From contig NZ_JAKNTO010000001.1 in assembly GCF_022440845.1 (NCBI RefSeq), positions 3,720,001-3,784,000 of the forward strand: 64,000 nucleotides of DNA. The letters are read 5' to 3'. Each line of letters opens with the position of its first letter. Within the stretch, counting starts at the first letter, position 1. A model generated the notes under the pieces. It was not told the origin of the DNA and ran no database searches. It was given only the letters and a program-made list of their open reading frames with translations. The DNA is from Ruminococcus sp. OA3. Its GTDB lineage: Bacteria > Bacillota > Clostridia > Lachnospirales > Lachnospiraceae. Below, in pieces: positions 25,553-33,873 of the stretch. A program made the translations under genes and the position numbers.

Positions 25553-28500
25553 TCATCCTCCTCTTTCATCCTCTTCCACAGTTCATCATCAGAAAACTGG
25601 GGGAGCCTGCGGTATTCATATCCCCGGATACGCTCATCAAATCCACACGCCGTGCGGTAAGCACAGTATTCACACGCATTCTTCTGACCAATCTGATACG
25701 GGTTGGCTTCTGCCACCCCATCCATGATCTGTCTGCCAAGCTCTTTGATTTTATCATTGACAAATGAAGTCAGTGCCTCAAACTGTTCTTCCCGTATGAC
25801 AGATGATGCCTTAGAACAGCTTCCGTCCTTATTCATGGACAGTGGAAATACACTGGATGTCTTCCTTCCGGTCCCGCCAAGCGTGTGATCCAGCCTGTTC
25901 AGAACTTCCGGATCTGCGTTTGCCAGCCCGTTCATCCGCAGTTCTTTGAGCATATCCTGTTCGATCAGTGTTTTACTCTCCTGCCATTCCCCTGTGATCA
26001 GAGGGTCTTTGATCTGGTAATAGAAAATACCTGCCGGATGTATCTGTTTATCCGGACGTTCTTTTTTTTCCAGTTCCATCGCTGCATTCAGATATACCAC
26101 GAGCTGAAGCGACAGTCCGTGATACAGCTCTGTCAGGTCCAGTGAGCGGTTCCCTGTTTTATAATCGATCACTTTTACGTAGCAGTCATCCTCTGATTCA
26201 TACGTATCCACACGGTCAATTCTGCCCTGCAGTTTTATCCGGGTTTCCTCATCCAGCTGAAACTGTGCAGCATCCAGTTCATCCTGCATCGCAAAAGACA
26301 CTTCAAAACGGCTGGGCTCAAAATCCCCGCATTTTAACTGTTCCTGCAACGCCCATATACTCCGTTCCAGAAGTCGCCTGCAACGCCGGATCATATAATG
26401 ATTTCTGGCGGAACTTTTCAGTATGGTATTTCCGTATTCCTCGAACAGGCCATTAACGCTGGCATCCAGAAGCCTTTTTGCATCCTCCCCGGACAGTTCT
26501 TTCCATGACAGCCCTTCTTTTTTCAAAAGTCGTGCAAAACGCTCCAGTGCCTCATGCAGGACGTTTCCCATATCCATCGCTTTAAACTCATAACGGACAC
26601 GTTCTGAAAGCTTCAGCCCATACTGCAGAAAATGTGCATATGCACATGCCGCAAATGTTTCCAGCCTCGTCGCACTGTTTTTTAATTCCCTCCCATATAG
26701 CGAAAGCGCAGCCGCCCTGCCTATACGGTCTTCCGGTTTTTCATAAAATGCCGCTTCCACCAGACGTCTCGTCCACTCACGGTACTCTTCCCGGCTCCAG
26801 TACCATCCAAACAGTTCATACCATCCGACATCTTCCTGCCCCTGTGCAGCCGCCTGGAGCCCCTGTACCATTGTATCCATTCCCTGCGCCGGCGTCTCCA
26901 GCTTCATATACTCTGCTTCCATCCGGTTGTCCTCTTCCACAGCCAGCTTTGGAAACATCTTCTGAATCGTTCCGATCAGATAAGCGGGCGATGCTGACTC
27001 CCCGCCCGCTTTCATATGTGTGTAAGACAGATACAGCTCCATGGAGGGCTTCGTCAGGATCAGATAAAGGTAAAACCGCTGAATCCCGATATCCTCACGC
27101 ATCGTCGGTGCCAGTTCAATATCATGCGCTTTGATAAGCTCCCGTTCAGCCTCTGTCAGGATTCCGCAGCTCTCTCCGCGCTGCGGAATCACACCTTCAT
27201 TGACACCGACAAAAAACAGAACCTTTACAGATGCAAGACGCGTTCGTTTTACATCCCCGACCATAACCTGGTCTGCAGTCGGCGGAATGATCCCCACCTG
27301 CACCTGCAGAAAACCTGCCTCAAGAATCTGCTGATATTCCTGTCTTGTTACCTTCTCCTCCCCCAGCACATCCACAAGTTTGTCAAACATTCCCATGATG
27401 ATACCGAAAATCTGTGCATATTCCTTGACCAGAGCCTGTTTTCCCTGCTTCTGAAATTCAAGTTCCCGGATCTTTAATTTCTGCTGAATACGGGATTTTA
27501 CGATAAAGTGGTACAGCGCTGTGGTCCTGGCAGCAACAGTACCTTCCGGCCCCTTAAATTCTTCTGTGAAGTCTTTGATCTCTGCTACAAACTTTACGCG
27601 GATTCGTTCAACTTCCGCCAGATCTCTCTCCTGCATGCCGCGGAATGTCCGCGTCCACGGCGCACTCCATTGCTTAAATCCCCGGATGCCCAGTGCGATC
27701 GCATAATTTTCAATGGTGTCGATTTCATCGGGTGTCAAATCAGACATGCCGGTACGCAGATAACGGAACACACTCTCATACTTAAATCCCGTGATCAGCA
27801 TATCCAGCGCCGCACGCACATACTCTACAAATGGATTCATCAGAACCGACTGTTTCCGGTCAATAAAGCAGGGAATATGCTCGCGTTCAAACGCCTGCAC
27901 TGCGTAACTCTCATACCCGCCAAGATCCCCCGTAATCACCGCGATGTCCTGATAGCGCAGCGATCTGGTCCGGATAAGTCTGCGGATCATACGTACTGTC
28001 CATTCCATCTCCTCCAGAGGATTAGCCGCTGCCCGGATATGAATCTCCTCAGGCTCCTTACGATACCTGGCTGCCGACTGCCTGAACAGATGAGACTCCA
28101 GAAATGAAAGTGCGGGAGTTTGGGAAAATCTGCCCTCTGTCCTCCCATCCAGATGCCTCTTTGCAATCTCCACGTGTTCCTCCAGCGCCAGATGAGACAG
28201 GCGGTAAACCATATCATAGCTCATATAAAACAGCTGTTGAGTCTGCCTTTTCTGAAAGGTGGTTTTTTTTTCATCCAGTGTAACGGTCACGTACACATCA
28301 CGGCACATGGCGAGCAGCCGCCTTATCACCTGATACTGCACTGGTGTAAAGCCGGTAAAGCCATCGAGCACAACGGTGCTTCCATTCAGACTGCTTGCCC
28401 TTACCATCACACGGCACAACACGTCCAGCACCTCCTCAGGCGTGACATAACGGCTTTTCATATAATCAGAAAACTCCTGATAAATGATTTTGACATCTGA

Positions 28501-28968
28501 CAGTTTGCGGAACAGCAGCGACTGCTCCCCCGCACATTCCATCAGTATGTCTATACCTTCCGGGCTGATCTGGTACTGCATAAGCTCCGATATCATAGAT
28601 TTCATCTCATTGATATAACCGGGCTTCTTTAAATTGGCGCCGAGAAAGCCCAGCTTTTTTTTCTGCTGCTGTGCAATTTTCTGCAGCACAAAAGACTTGC
28701 CCGTATCATCCAGCAGAGGATTCAGGTTTCCTCCAACTTCATCGAATACGCGGTAAGCAAGCCTTTGAAAACTTAAAATATCAATATTCAGCACAGCATG
28801 TCCCGGATGAAGGTCCACAACCTCTTTCTGCGTCTGCATGGTAAACTGTTCAGGTACCAGTATCAGATAATCCCGACTGGGATTTTTTACGGATTCCTCA
28901 ATGACCTTGCGGTAAACCATATAAGATTTCCCTGCCCCAGCGCTGCCTGTTATAAGATGTAATGCCAT
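25549..28968 (-). CDS. addB: ATP-dependent helicase/nuclease subunit B
   Basis: This 1139-residue AddB has an N-terminal Walker A (LITGSAGAGKSYMVYRK, residues 5-21), an inactivated UvrD-like core, and a RecB-type nuclease domain (KVIDYKTGNRSLDL). The iron-sulfur cysteines at the C-terminus (ACEYCAYRTACGFD) pair with an earlier Cys in FAACAYAHFLQ; together these form the 4Fe-4S staple of AddB. It partners AddA, encoded just downstream with overlapping ends. The ATG at 28968 has AAAGGAG 6 nt upstream and is preferred over one seven codons earlier. Confidence 0.96.
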   Translation of the reverse strand: MALHLITGSAGAGKSYMVYRKVIEESVKNPSRDYLILVPEQFTMQTQKEVVDLHPGHAVLNIDILSFQRLAYRVFDEVGGNLNPLLDDTGKSFVLQKIAQQQKKKLGFLGANLKKPGYINEMKSMISELMQYQISPEGIDILMECAGEQSLLFRKLSDVKIIYQEFSDYMKSRYVTPEEVLDVLCRVMVRASSLNGSTVVLDGFTGFTPVQYQVIRRLLAMCRDVYVTVTLDEKKTTFQKRQTQQLFYMSYDMVYRLSHLALEEHVEIAKRHLDGRTEGRFSQTPALSFLESHLFRQSAARYRKEPEEIHIRAAANPLEEMEWTVRMIRRLIRTRSLRYQDIAVITGDLGGYESYAVQAFEREHIPCFIDRKQSVLMNPFVEYVRAALDMLITGFKYESVFRYLRTGMSDLTPDEIDTIENYAIALGIRGFKQWSAPWTRTFRGMQERDLAEVERIRVKFVAEIKDFTEEFKGPEGTVAARTTALYHFIVKSRIQQKLKIRELEFQKQGKQALVKEYAQIFGIIMGMFDKLVDVLGEEKVTRQEYQQILEAGFLQVQVGIIPPTADQVMVGDVKRTRLASVKVLFFVGVNEGVIPQRGESCGILTEAERELIKAHDIELAPTMREDIGIQRFYLYLILTKPSMELYLSYTHMKAGGESASPAYLIGTIQKMFPKLAVEEDNRMEAEYMKLETPAQGMDTMVQGLQAAAQGQEDVGWYELFGWYWSREEYREWTRRLVEAAFYEKPEDRIGRAAALSLYGRELKNSATRLETFAACAYAHFLQYGLKLSERVRYEFKAMDMGNVLHEALERFARLLKKEGLSWKELSGEDAKRLLDASVNGLFEEYGNTILKSSARNHYMIRRCRRLLERSIWALQEQLKCGDFEPSRFEVSFAMQDELDAAQFQLDEETRIKLQGRIDRVDTYESEDDCYVKVIDYKTGNRSLDLTELYHGLSLQLVVYLNAAMELEKKERPDKQIHPAGIFYYQIKDPLITGEWQESKTLIEQDMLKELRMNGLANADPEVLNRLDHTLGGTGRKTSSVFPLSMNKDGSCSKASSVIREEQFEALTSFVNDKIKELGRQIMDGVAEANPYQIGQKNACEYCAYRTACGFDERIRGYEYRRLPQFSDDELWKRMKEEDE

Positions 28969-29016
28969 ATATTTCTCCTTTACTGCCATGTCTGCCCGTA
29001 TTCTAACATTATGCCT

Positions 29017-29228
29017 TGGGCACTAAATTCCTCCTTCGCCTCTCGGCTCGTACTCATTAAGTGTCCAGGCATCTATTCTCACTAGGCTCGCAAGTACCTC
29101 GCCAAGTGTTCATATTATACCATGGATACTAAATTCCCCCTTCGCCTCTCGGCTCGTACTCATTAAGTGTCCAGGCATCTATTCTCACTAGGCTCGCAAG
29201 TACCTCGCCAAGTGTTCATATTATACCA
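29017..29228. repeat. Tandem duplication of a 106-bp structured intergenic unit
   Basis: Two near-identical copies (29017-29122 and 29123-29228) with the same period throughout. Each unit contains two stem-loop candidates framed by CACT and AGTG (CACTAAAT...ATTAAGTG and CACTAGGC...GCCAAGTG), and on the minus strand a TATAAT and a GGAGG-like stretch. No coding frame. It fills most of the 355-bp gap between addB and the next gene. Confidence 0.9.
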
Positions 29229-29323
29229 CAGACTTTGTTTTAGAAAAAGCTGCATCATCCCCATGCATATTTTTGTCCCTCCGCTAATATGATAATAAAG
29301 AGAATACGAAAAGGAGTGTGTCT

Positions 29324-29779
29324 ATGAGTTCAAAAACGAAAATCGTCGTATTACATATGAAAGAAGTTATTTATACTGCTATCTTTCTCACCCTGGCTAT
29401 TTTGCTTATCATCCTTCTCTTTGTCATGTTCGGGCCGAAAAAGAGCACCGCAACCAGCGCTGACGCAAGTGAAGAAACTGCTGAGCAGCAATATGTCGCC
29501 GGGGTTTACACCACCTCCATCGAACTGAATGACAATACGTTCGACGTGCAGGTAACGGTTGATTCCGATCATATCAATTCGATCGAGCTGATCAATCTGA
29601 GCGAGAGCGCCACTGCAATGTATCCTCTCATGGAGCCTACACTCGATGCACTGGCAGAACAGATTTATCAAAAACAGTCCACAGAAAATATTACCTATGA
29701 GGATGACAACAAGTATACCTCCATGCTGCTTTTGGAGGCAATAAAAACGGCACTGTCAAAGGCAGTGCCGCAGTCCTGA
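29324..29779 (+). CDS. Membrane-anchored protein with FMN_bind-like domain
   Basis: A 151-residue protein with a short cytosolic tail, one membrane segment (about residues 13-37), a polar linker and an extracytoplasmic domain. The domain reads GVYTTSIELNDNTFDVQVTVDSDHI... and ends DDNKYTSMLLLEAIKTALSKA. This resembles the FMN-binding domain of RnfG/NqrC-type proteins, where the end reads SGATYTS...AI..AL. Here the SGAT-type flavin-attachment Thr site is replaced by DDNKYTS, so flavin binding may be lost or only the fold kept. The start at 29324 has AAGGAG 7 nt upstream; the in-frame GTG at 29318 lies too close to it. Monocistronic, divergent from addB. Confidence 0.7.
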   Translation: MSSKTKIVVLHMKEVIYTAIFLTLAILLIILLFVMFGPKKSTATSADASEETAEQQYVAGVYTTSIELNDNTFDVQVTVDSDHINSIELINLSESATAMYPLMEPTLDALAEQIYQKQSTENITYEDDNKYTSMLLLEAIKTALSKAVPQS

Positions 29780-29820
29780 TTTATTTTTTAATGTATAGGA
29801 ACCTTAGTCTCCTATACATT
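29747..29820 (+). terminator. Two hairpins ending the FMN_bind-like gene
   Basis: CGGCACTG/CAGTGCCG (29747-29771) lies at the gene end and is followed by TTATTTTTT. A second perfect 11-bp stem, AATGTATAGGA with its complement (29790-29820), follows. Confidence 0.6.
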
Positions 29821-29917
29821 AGAAACATTCCGCAGGATCGCTCAACAGCGGAAAGGAAGAGATCGCTGGCGTGACCCTCCGCAGGCGGAGATTGTCCCTG
29901 GCGCAATCTTTTTTGCC

Positions 29918-31828
29918 TTAAAGCTGCTCCAGCTCATCCATCCAGATGCGCACACAGGCGTCGCTCGGCATTCTCCAGTCTCCTCTCGGGGAGACTGCCA
30001 CACTACCGATCTTCGGTCCGTCCGGCAGACAGGAGCGTTTAAACTGCTGTGAAAAAAATCGGCGGTAAAATATGATCAGCCATTTTTTTATCGTCTCTGT
30101 ATCATAGAGACCCTGGAATGCCTTCTGTGCAATACGGTATATCTTAGCAGGCGAAAATCCCACGCGCAGCATATAATACAGATAAAAGTCATGAAGCTCA
30201 TACGGTCCGACAAGATCTTCCGTCTTCTGTGAGATCATTCCGTCTTTCGGAGGCAGCAGTTCCGGACTTACCGGTGTGTCCAGTACATCCAGCAGAATCC
30301 CGGATAGTTTTTCGTCCTGGCAGGTATCCGCAAAGTATTTCACCAGATGACGCACCAGGGTCTTCGGTACGGAAGCATTGACACCGTACATAGACATGTG
30401 ATCACCGTTATACGTAGCCCATCCGAGTGCCAGCTCAGAAAGGTCTCCTGTACCGATCACCATACCGCCCGCCTGATTTGCCACATTCATCAAAACCTGC
30501 GTCCGTTCCCTTGCCTGTGCATTTTCATACGTTACGTCATGGACTTCGATATCGTGTCCGATATCACGCAGGTGAAGCGTCACCGCTTCTTTAATGTCAA
30601 TCTCCCTCAGCTCAGCCCCGAGACAGCGCGTCAGTTCACATGCATTCTGGTACGTCCGATCTGTCGTTCCAAAGCATGGCATTGTCACCGCTGTTATCTC
30701 TTTTCTGTCTTTTCCAAGTATATCAAAAGCGCGCGCCGTTACGAGAAGCGCCAGAGTCGAATCCAGTCCTCCCGAAATACCTATGACTGCATTTTTGCAG
30801 TTTGTATGCTCCAGCCGCTTTTTAAGTCCCATCGTCTGTATATTCAAAATCTCATCACATCGCTTGTCTCTGTCCTCTTTCCGGCTGGGCACAAAAGGCT
30901 GCGGATCAAAGTAACGGTCGAGCTTAGTCTCCTCCACAGTCAGAGAAAAATCTGACACATAGTAACCATGTCCACTCTGCGCGGGATAAGTCGTCATTTT
31001 TCTCCGCTCCGAGATCAGCCTCTGGATATCAATGTCCGCATAGACCGTCTCGTTCTTAAAACGTTCCGCCTCCGCAAGCAGCTTTCCATTTTCAGAGATC
31101 AGATTATGCCCTCCGAACACAAGGTCTGTCGTCGATTCCCCCTCTCCCGCTGTCGCATACAGATATCCACAGATCAGGCGGGCCGCCTGGCTCGTCACCA
31201 GACCGCTTCTGTACTCATCTTTTCCCGTCTCCTCGTCGCTGGCCGAAAGATTTACGATCACAGTTGCGCCGGCAAGTGCATGACTTACGCTCGGGGGATT
31301 CGGCGCCCAGAGATCCTCACAGATTTCTGCTGCTACTGCAAGCCCCGGAACCGAACTGCATCGAAACAGCTGATTCGTACCAAACGGTATCTGCTCACCG
31401 TTTATTTCCAGCCACCTTGCAGTTTCAGGTCCGCTAGCAAAATGACGACCTTCATAAAACTCCCGGTATGACGGTATATGTGTTTTTGGAACCATACCAA
31501 GAATTTTCCCCTGGCTGAAGGCAGCCGCTGCATTATACAGTTTACCGTCCGCCTCTATCGGTAAGCCGATAAAAATAAGTGCATTTACATCCGCGGTATC
31601 GCGGACGATCCTTAAAAGCTGTTCTTTCGCCGAATAAAGGAGCCGGTCCTGCCAGAACAGATCCCCGCAAGTATATCCGGTTATGCAAAGCTCCGGAAGC
31701 ACCATGATCTTTGCTTTTTGATGCTCCATTTCGCGTATCAGCGCAATCGCCTGATCTGCATTGTGAATACAGTCAGCCACCTTAATCTTCGGCGTCCCCG
31801 CCGCTGTCTTGATAAATCCCTGTTTCAT
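29918..31828 (-). CDS. nadE: Glutamine-dependent NAD+ synthetase
   Basis: This 636-residue two-domain enzyme amidates nicotinic acid adenine dinucleotide to NAD+. The N-terminal nitrilase-type glutaminase domain has its catalytic triad in LPELCITGY (Glu46), VPKTHIPSY (Lys115) and AAEICEDLW (Cys170). The C-terminal synthetase domain has the ATP pyrophosphatase loop GISGGLDSTLAL and GTGDLSELALGWATYNGDHMS. Length agrees with the NadE family that uses glutamine. A strong ribosome site (AGGAGGT) precedes the start. It is 33 bp downstream of hslO and probably shares its transcript. Confidence 0.97.
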   Translation of the reverse strand: MKQGFIKTAAGTPKIKVADCIHNADQAIALIREMEHQKAKIMVLPELCITGYTCGDLFWQDRLLYSAKEQLLRIVRDTADVNALIFIGLPIEADGKLYNAAAAFSQGKILGMVPKTHIPSYREFYEGRHFASGPETARWLEINGEQIPFGTNQLFRCSSVPGLAVAAEICEDLWAPNPPSVSHALAGATVIVNLSASDEETGKDEYRSGLVTSQAARLICGYLYATAGEGESTTDLVFGGHNLISENGKLLAEAERFKNETVYADIDIQRLISERRKMTTYPAQSGHGYYVSDFSLTVEETKLDRYFDPQPFVPSRKEDRDKRCDEILNIQTMGLKKRLEHTNCKNAVIGISGGLDSTLALLVTARAFDILGKDRKEITAVTMPCFGTTDRTYQNACELTRCLGAELREIDIKEAVTLHLRDIGHDIEVHDVTYENAQARERTQVLMNVANQAGGMVIGTGDLSELALGWATYNGDHMSMYGVNASVPKTLVRHLVKYFADTCQDEKLSGILLDVLDTPVSPELLPPKDGMISQKTEDLVGPYELHDFYLYYMLRVGFSPAKIYRIAQKAFQGLYDTETIKKWLIIFYRRFFSQQFKRSCLPDGPKIGSVAVSPRGDWRMPSDACVRIWMDELEQL

Positions 31829-31861
31829 TCTTACCTCCTGTTCCCTTTTCCCACACTCAGT

Positions 31862-32737
31862 TTATCGGACCAGATTCCGCAGTTCTTTCAGCTCTTCAAC
31901 GGAGAATCCGTAGTCCGTACCGCAGAAGTGGCAGTTCAGGACCACTTCTTTTCCGTCATCGATCATTTCCTGCAGGTCCTTTTTGCCGACACTCATCAGC
32001 GCCTTGGCAACCCGCTGTTTACTGCAGTTGCAGTAGAATTCCGCCGAAACAGTGTCATTTATAATCAGTCCCAGATTACCCAGCAATTTTTCAAGCAGCA
32101 TTTCCGGAGTGTTCCCCGCATCAAGCAGTTCAGTCACAGATGACACCGCTTTTAGATTCTGTTCAAGTGCAGCGATTGTTTTTTCTTCTGCAAATGGCAT
32201 CAGCTGTATGATAAACCCTCCCGCCTGCTTTACCGTATTATCATGTTCCATCAGAACTCCCAGTCCGACGGATGACGGAACCTGCTGACTCGTCGCAAAA
32301 TAATACGTCAGATCCTCAGCGATCTCACTGGTCTGCAGCATTGTCTGTCCGCTGTATGGTTCTTTAAGTCCAAGATCCATGATTACATTCAGAAAGCCCG
32401 GACCGACCGCCGTAGCCACATCCAGCTTTCCTTTTCTATTTGCCGGGATCACGACGTTTGGATTTCCGACATACCCTTTTACCCTGCCCCTGGAATCCGC
32501 CGTAACCGTAATCCCTGCAAGCGGCCCTCCTGCCTTGATCTGCAGTGTCAGCAGGTCTTTGTCTCCCTTCATCATGACTCCCATCATTGTCCCAGCGCTC
32601 AGCAGGCGTCCAAGCGCAGCAGTAGCCACGGGGCTTGTATTGTGCGTCGCCCTTGCATGTTCCACCAAATCTCTCGTTGTCGCAGCAAATGCCCGTACCT
32701 GTCCTTCTGCCGCCGTTGCCCTCACTATATAATCCAT
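31862..32737 (-). CDS. hslO: Redox-regulated chaperone Hsp33
   Basis: A 291-residue Hsp33. The N-terminal core (YIVRATAAEGQVRAFAATTRDLVEHARATHNTSPVATAALGRLL) matches the family closely. The C-terminal redox switch has the four zinc-binding cysteines as CNC (FYCNCSKQRV) and CHFC (VLNCHFCGTDYGF). On oxidative unfolding it holds other proteins in the cytosol. Start preceded by GGAAGG. Neighbours (nadE, a methyltransferase) are housekeeping. Confidence 0.97.
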   Translation of the reverse strand: MDYIVRATAAEGQVRAFAATTRDLVEHARATHNTSPVATAALGRLLSAGTMMGVMMKGDKDLLTLQIKAGGPLAGITVTADSRGRVKGYVGNPNVVIPANRKGKLDVATAVGPGFLNVIMDLGLKEPYSGQTMLQTSEIAEDLTYYFATSQQVPSSVGLGVLMEHDNTVKQAGGFIIQLMPFAEEKTIAALEQNLKAVSSVTELLDAGNTPEMLLEKLLGNLGLIINDTVSAEFYCNCSKQRVAKALMSVGKKDLQEMIDDGKEVVLNCHFCGTDYGFSVEELKELRNLVR

Positions 32738-32799
32738 ATTTTATCCTTCCTGTCTTTCCTTTATCATTTACCGAAAATCACGTTTCTATGATTCCCGTC

Positions 32800-33555
32800 T
32801 TATTTTCCATGTTCTCTTGCGATTACATAGATGCGTTCACTCTCAGGCGCCGGCTGATCTCTCGTAAATGCATCATACGCAGTCACAAACTCCATTCCCG
32901 CCTGTTCCAGAAGGGCCGTGACCTTCTGTATGGAATATGCACGCTGATAATGGACTTCCTCATACTTCCGGTACAGTCCGTCATCACCTTCCGGAATAAA
33001 AATTGCCAGTTCGTATTCATTGCACATGGATTCCCGGTCATAATAGTTGTCCCAGATAAAACTGGCCTCCTTCCTGTTTTCGGCAATTGTCTGTTCTCCC
33101 ATAAGCGTCTGATATTTATATTCGGTATTCAGGTCGAACACAAAGACTCCTCCCGGGTCCAGATAATTATTGACCAGGCAGAACACCTCCAGCAGTTCTT
33201 CGTCCTCCAGAATGTAATTCAGAGAATCACAGACACTCACCACTGCACGGACAGTCCCGTACAGTTCGAATTCGCGCATATCCTGCTGAAGATACAGTAT
33301 CTCCAGGCCAGCCTGTATTCTTTTTTCCTGGGCAATCTCCAGCATGTCGTCTGACAGATCCACACCGATCATATCATAACCCGACGCTGCCAGCCGCTGT
33401 GTCATGCTGCCGGTACCACATCCCAGCTCCAGAACCAGCCCTTCATTTACCCCGTACTCTCTCAGCAGTTCAATAAGATAATCGCTCCAGGCATCGTAGT
33501 CAATATCGTCCATGAACATGTCATACACCTGTGCGAAACTCTGGTATGCTTCCAT
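32800..33555 (-). CDS. Class I SAM-dependent methyltransferase
   Basis: A 251-residue protein starting MEAYQSFAQVYDMFMDDIDYDAW, with the SAM-binding motif I LVLELGCGTGSMTQRLA (about residues 40-55), motif II (MIGVDLSDDMLEIA) and VVSVCDSLNYI. This is the Methyltransf_25 type often found next to hslO in Lachnospiraceae. The start at 33555 has GAGGAGAGG upstream; an upstream in-frame start (33615) is not supported. The substrate is unknown, perhaps a small molecule. Confidence 0.88.
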   Translation of the reverse strand: MEAYQSFAQVYDMFMDDIDYDAWSDYLIELLREYGVNEGLVLELGCGTGSMTQRLAASGYDMIGVDLSDDMLEIAQEKRIQAGLEILYLQQDMREFELYGTVRAVVSVCDSLNYILEDEELLEVFCLVNNYLDPGGVFVFDLNTEYKYQTLMGEQTIAENRKEASFIWDNYYDRESMCNEYELAIFIPEGDDGLYRKYEEVHYQRAYSIQKVTALLEQAGMEFVTAYDAFTRDQPAPESERIYVIAREHGK

Positions 33556-33639
33556 TGTCCTCTCCTCTTCATTTCTCAATATATGAATTTTATCACCGAA
33601 TGGAAGCCGGGGCAAGAAAAAGTCATGTTAATCCACAGA

Positions 33640-33678
33640 AAAAGAAAGCAGACACCTTCGCAGCATCTGCTTTCTTTA
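33640..33678 (-). terminator. Terminator of the clpB-DUF4250 transcript
   Basis: AAAGAAAGCAGA pairs with TCTGCTTTCTTT around a CACCTTCGCAGCA loop, just past the DUF4250 gene, with a T-rich flank. Confidence 0.7.
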
Positions 33679-33688
33679 CTTTATTTCA

Positions 33689-33862
33689 TTACACAAACTG
33701 ATTATTTCCATCGTCATATTCATAATCGATGGCTTTCAGTTTCCTTACAAGTTCCTGCTCATTGATACCCAGAGCTCCGCACAGTTCCTGCAGACTGGGA
33801 TAATGATCTCTTAGCTGAGTGTTGACGTAGCTCAGCAACATGACAGGGTCTTTTGGTATCAT
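33689..33862 (-). CDS. DUF4250 domain small protein
   Basis: A 57-residue protein, MIPKDPVMLLSYVNTQLRDH..., ending DYEYDDGNNQFV. It matches the small DUF4250 family (pattern MIPKDP-MLLS-VN-KLRD-Y-SLDELC, then DYEYD--NQF), which is common in Clostridia and has no known function. Its middle (LQELCGALGINEQELVRKLKAI) could be a helix-turn-helix-like unit. The ribosome site AGAGGTG lies 5-6 nt upstream. It begins 11 bp after clpB ends and shares its transcript. Confidence 0.88.
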   Translation of the reverse strand: MIPKDPVMLLSYVNTQLRDHYPSLQELCGALGINEQELVRKLKAIDYEYDDGNNQFV

Positions 33863-33873
33863 ATTTTCACCTC

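Noticed and set aside
29017-29228. CRISPR array
   Set aside because: Only two 106-bp direct copies without distinct spacers; no cas genes in the window.
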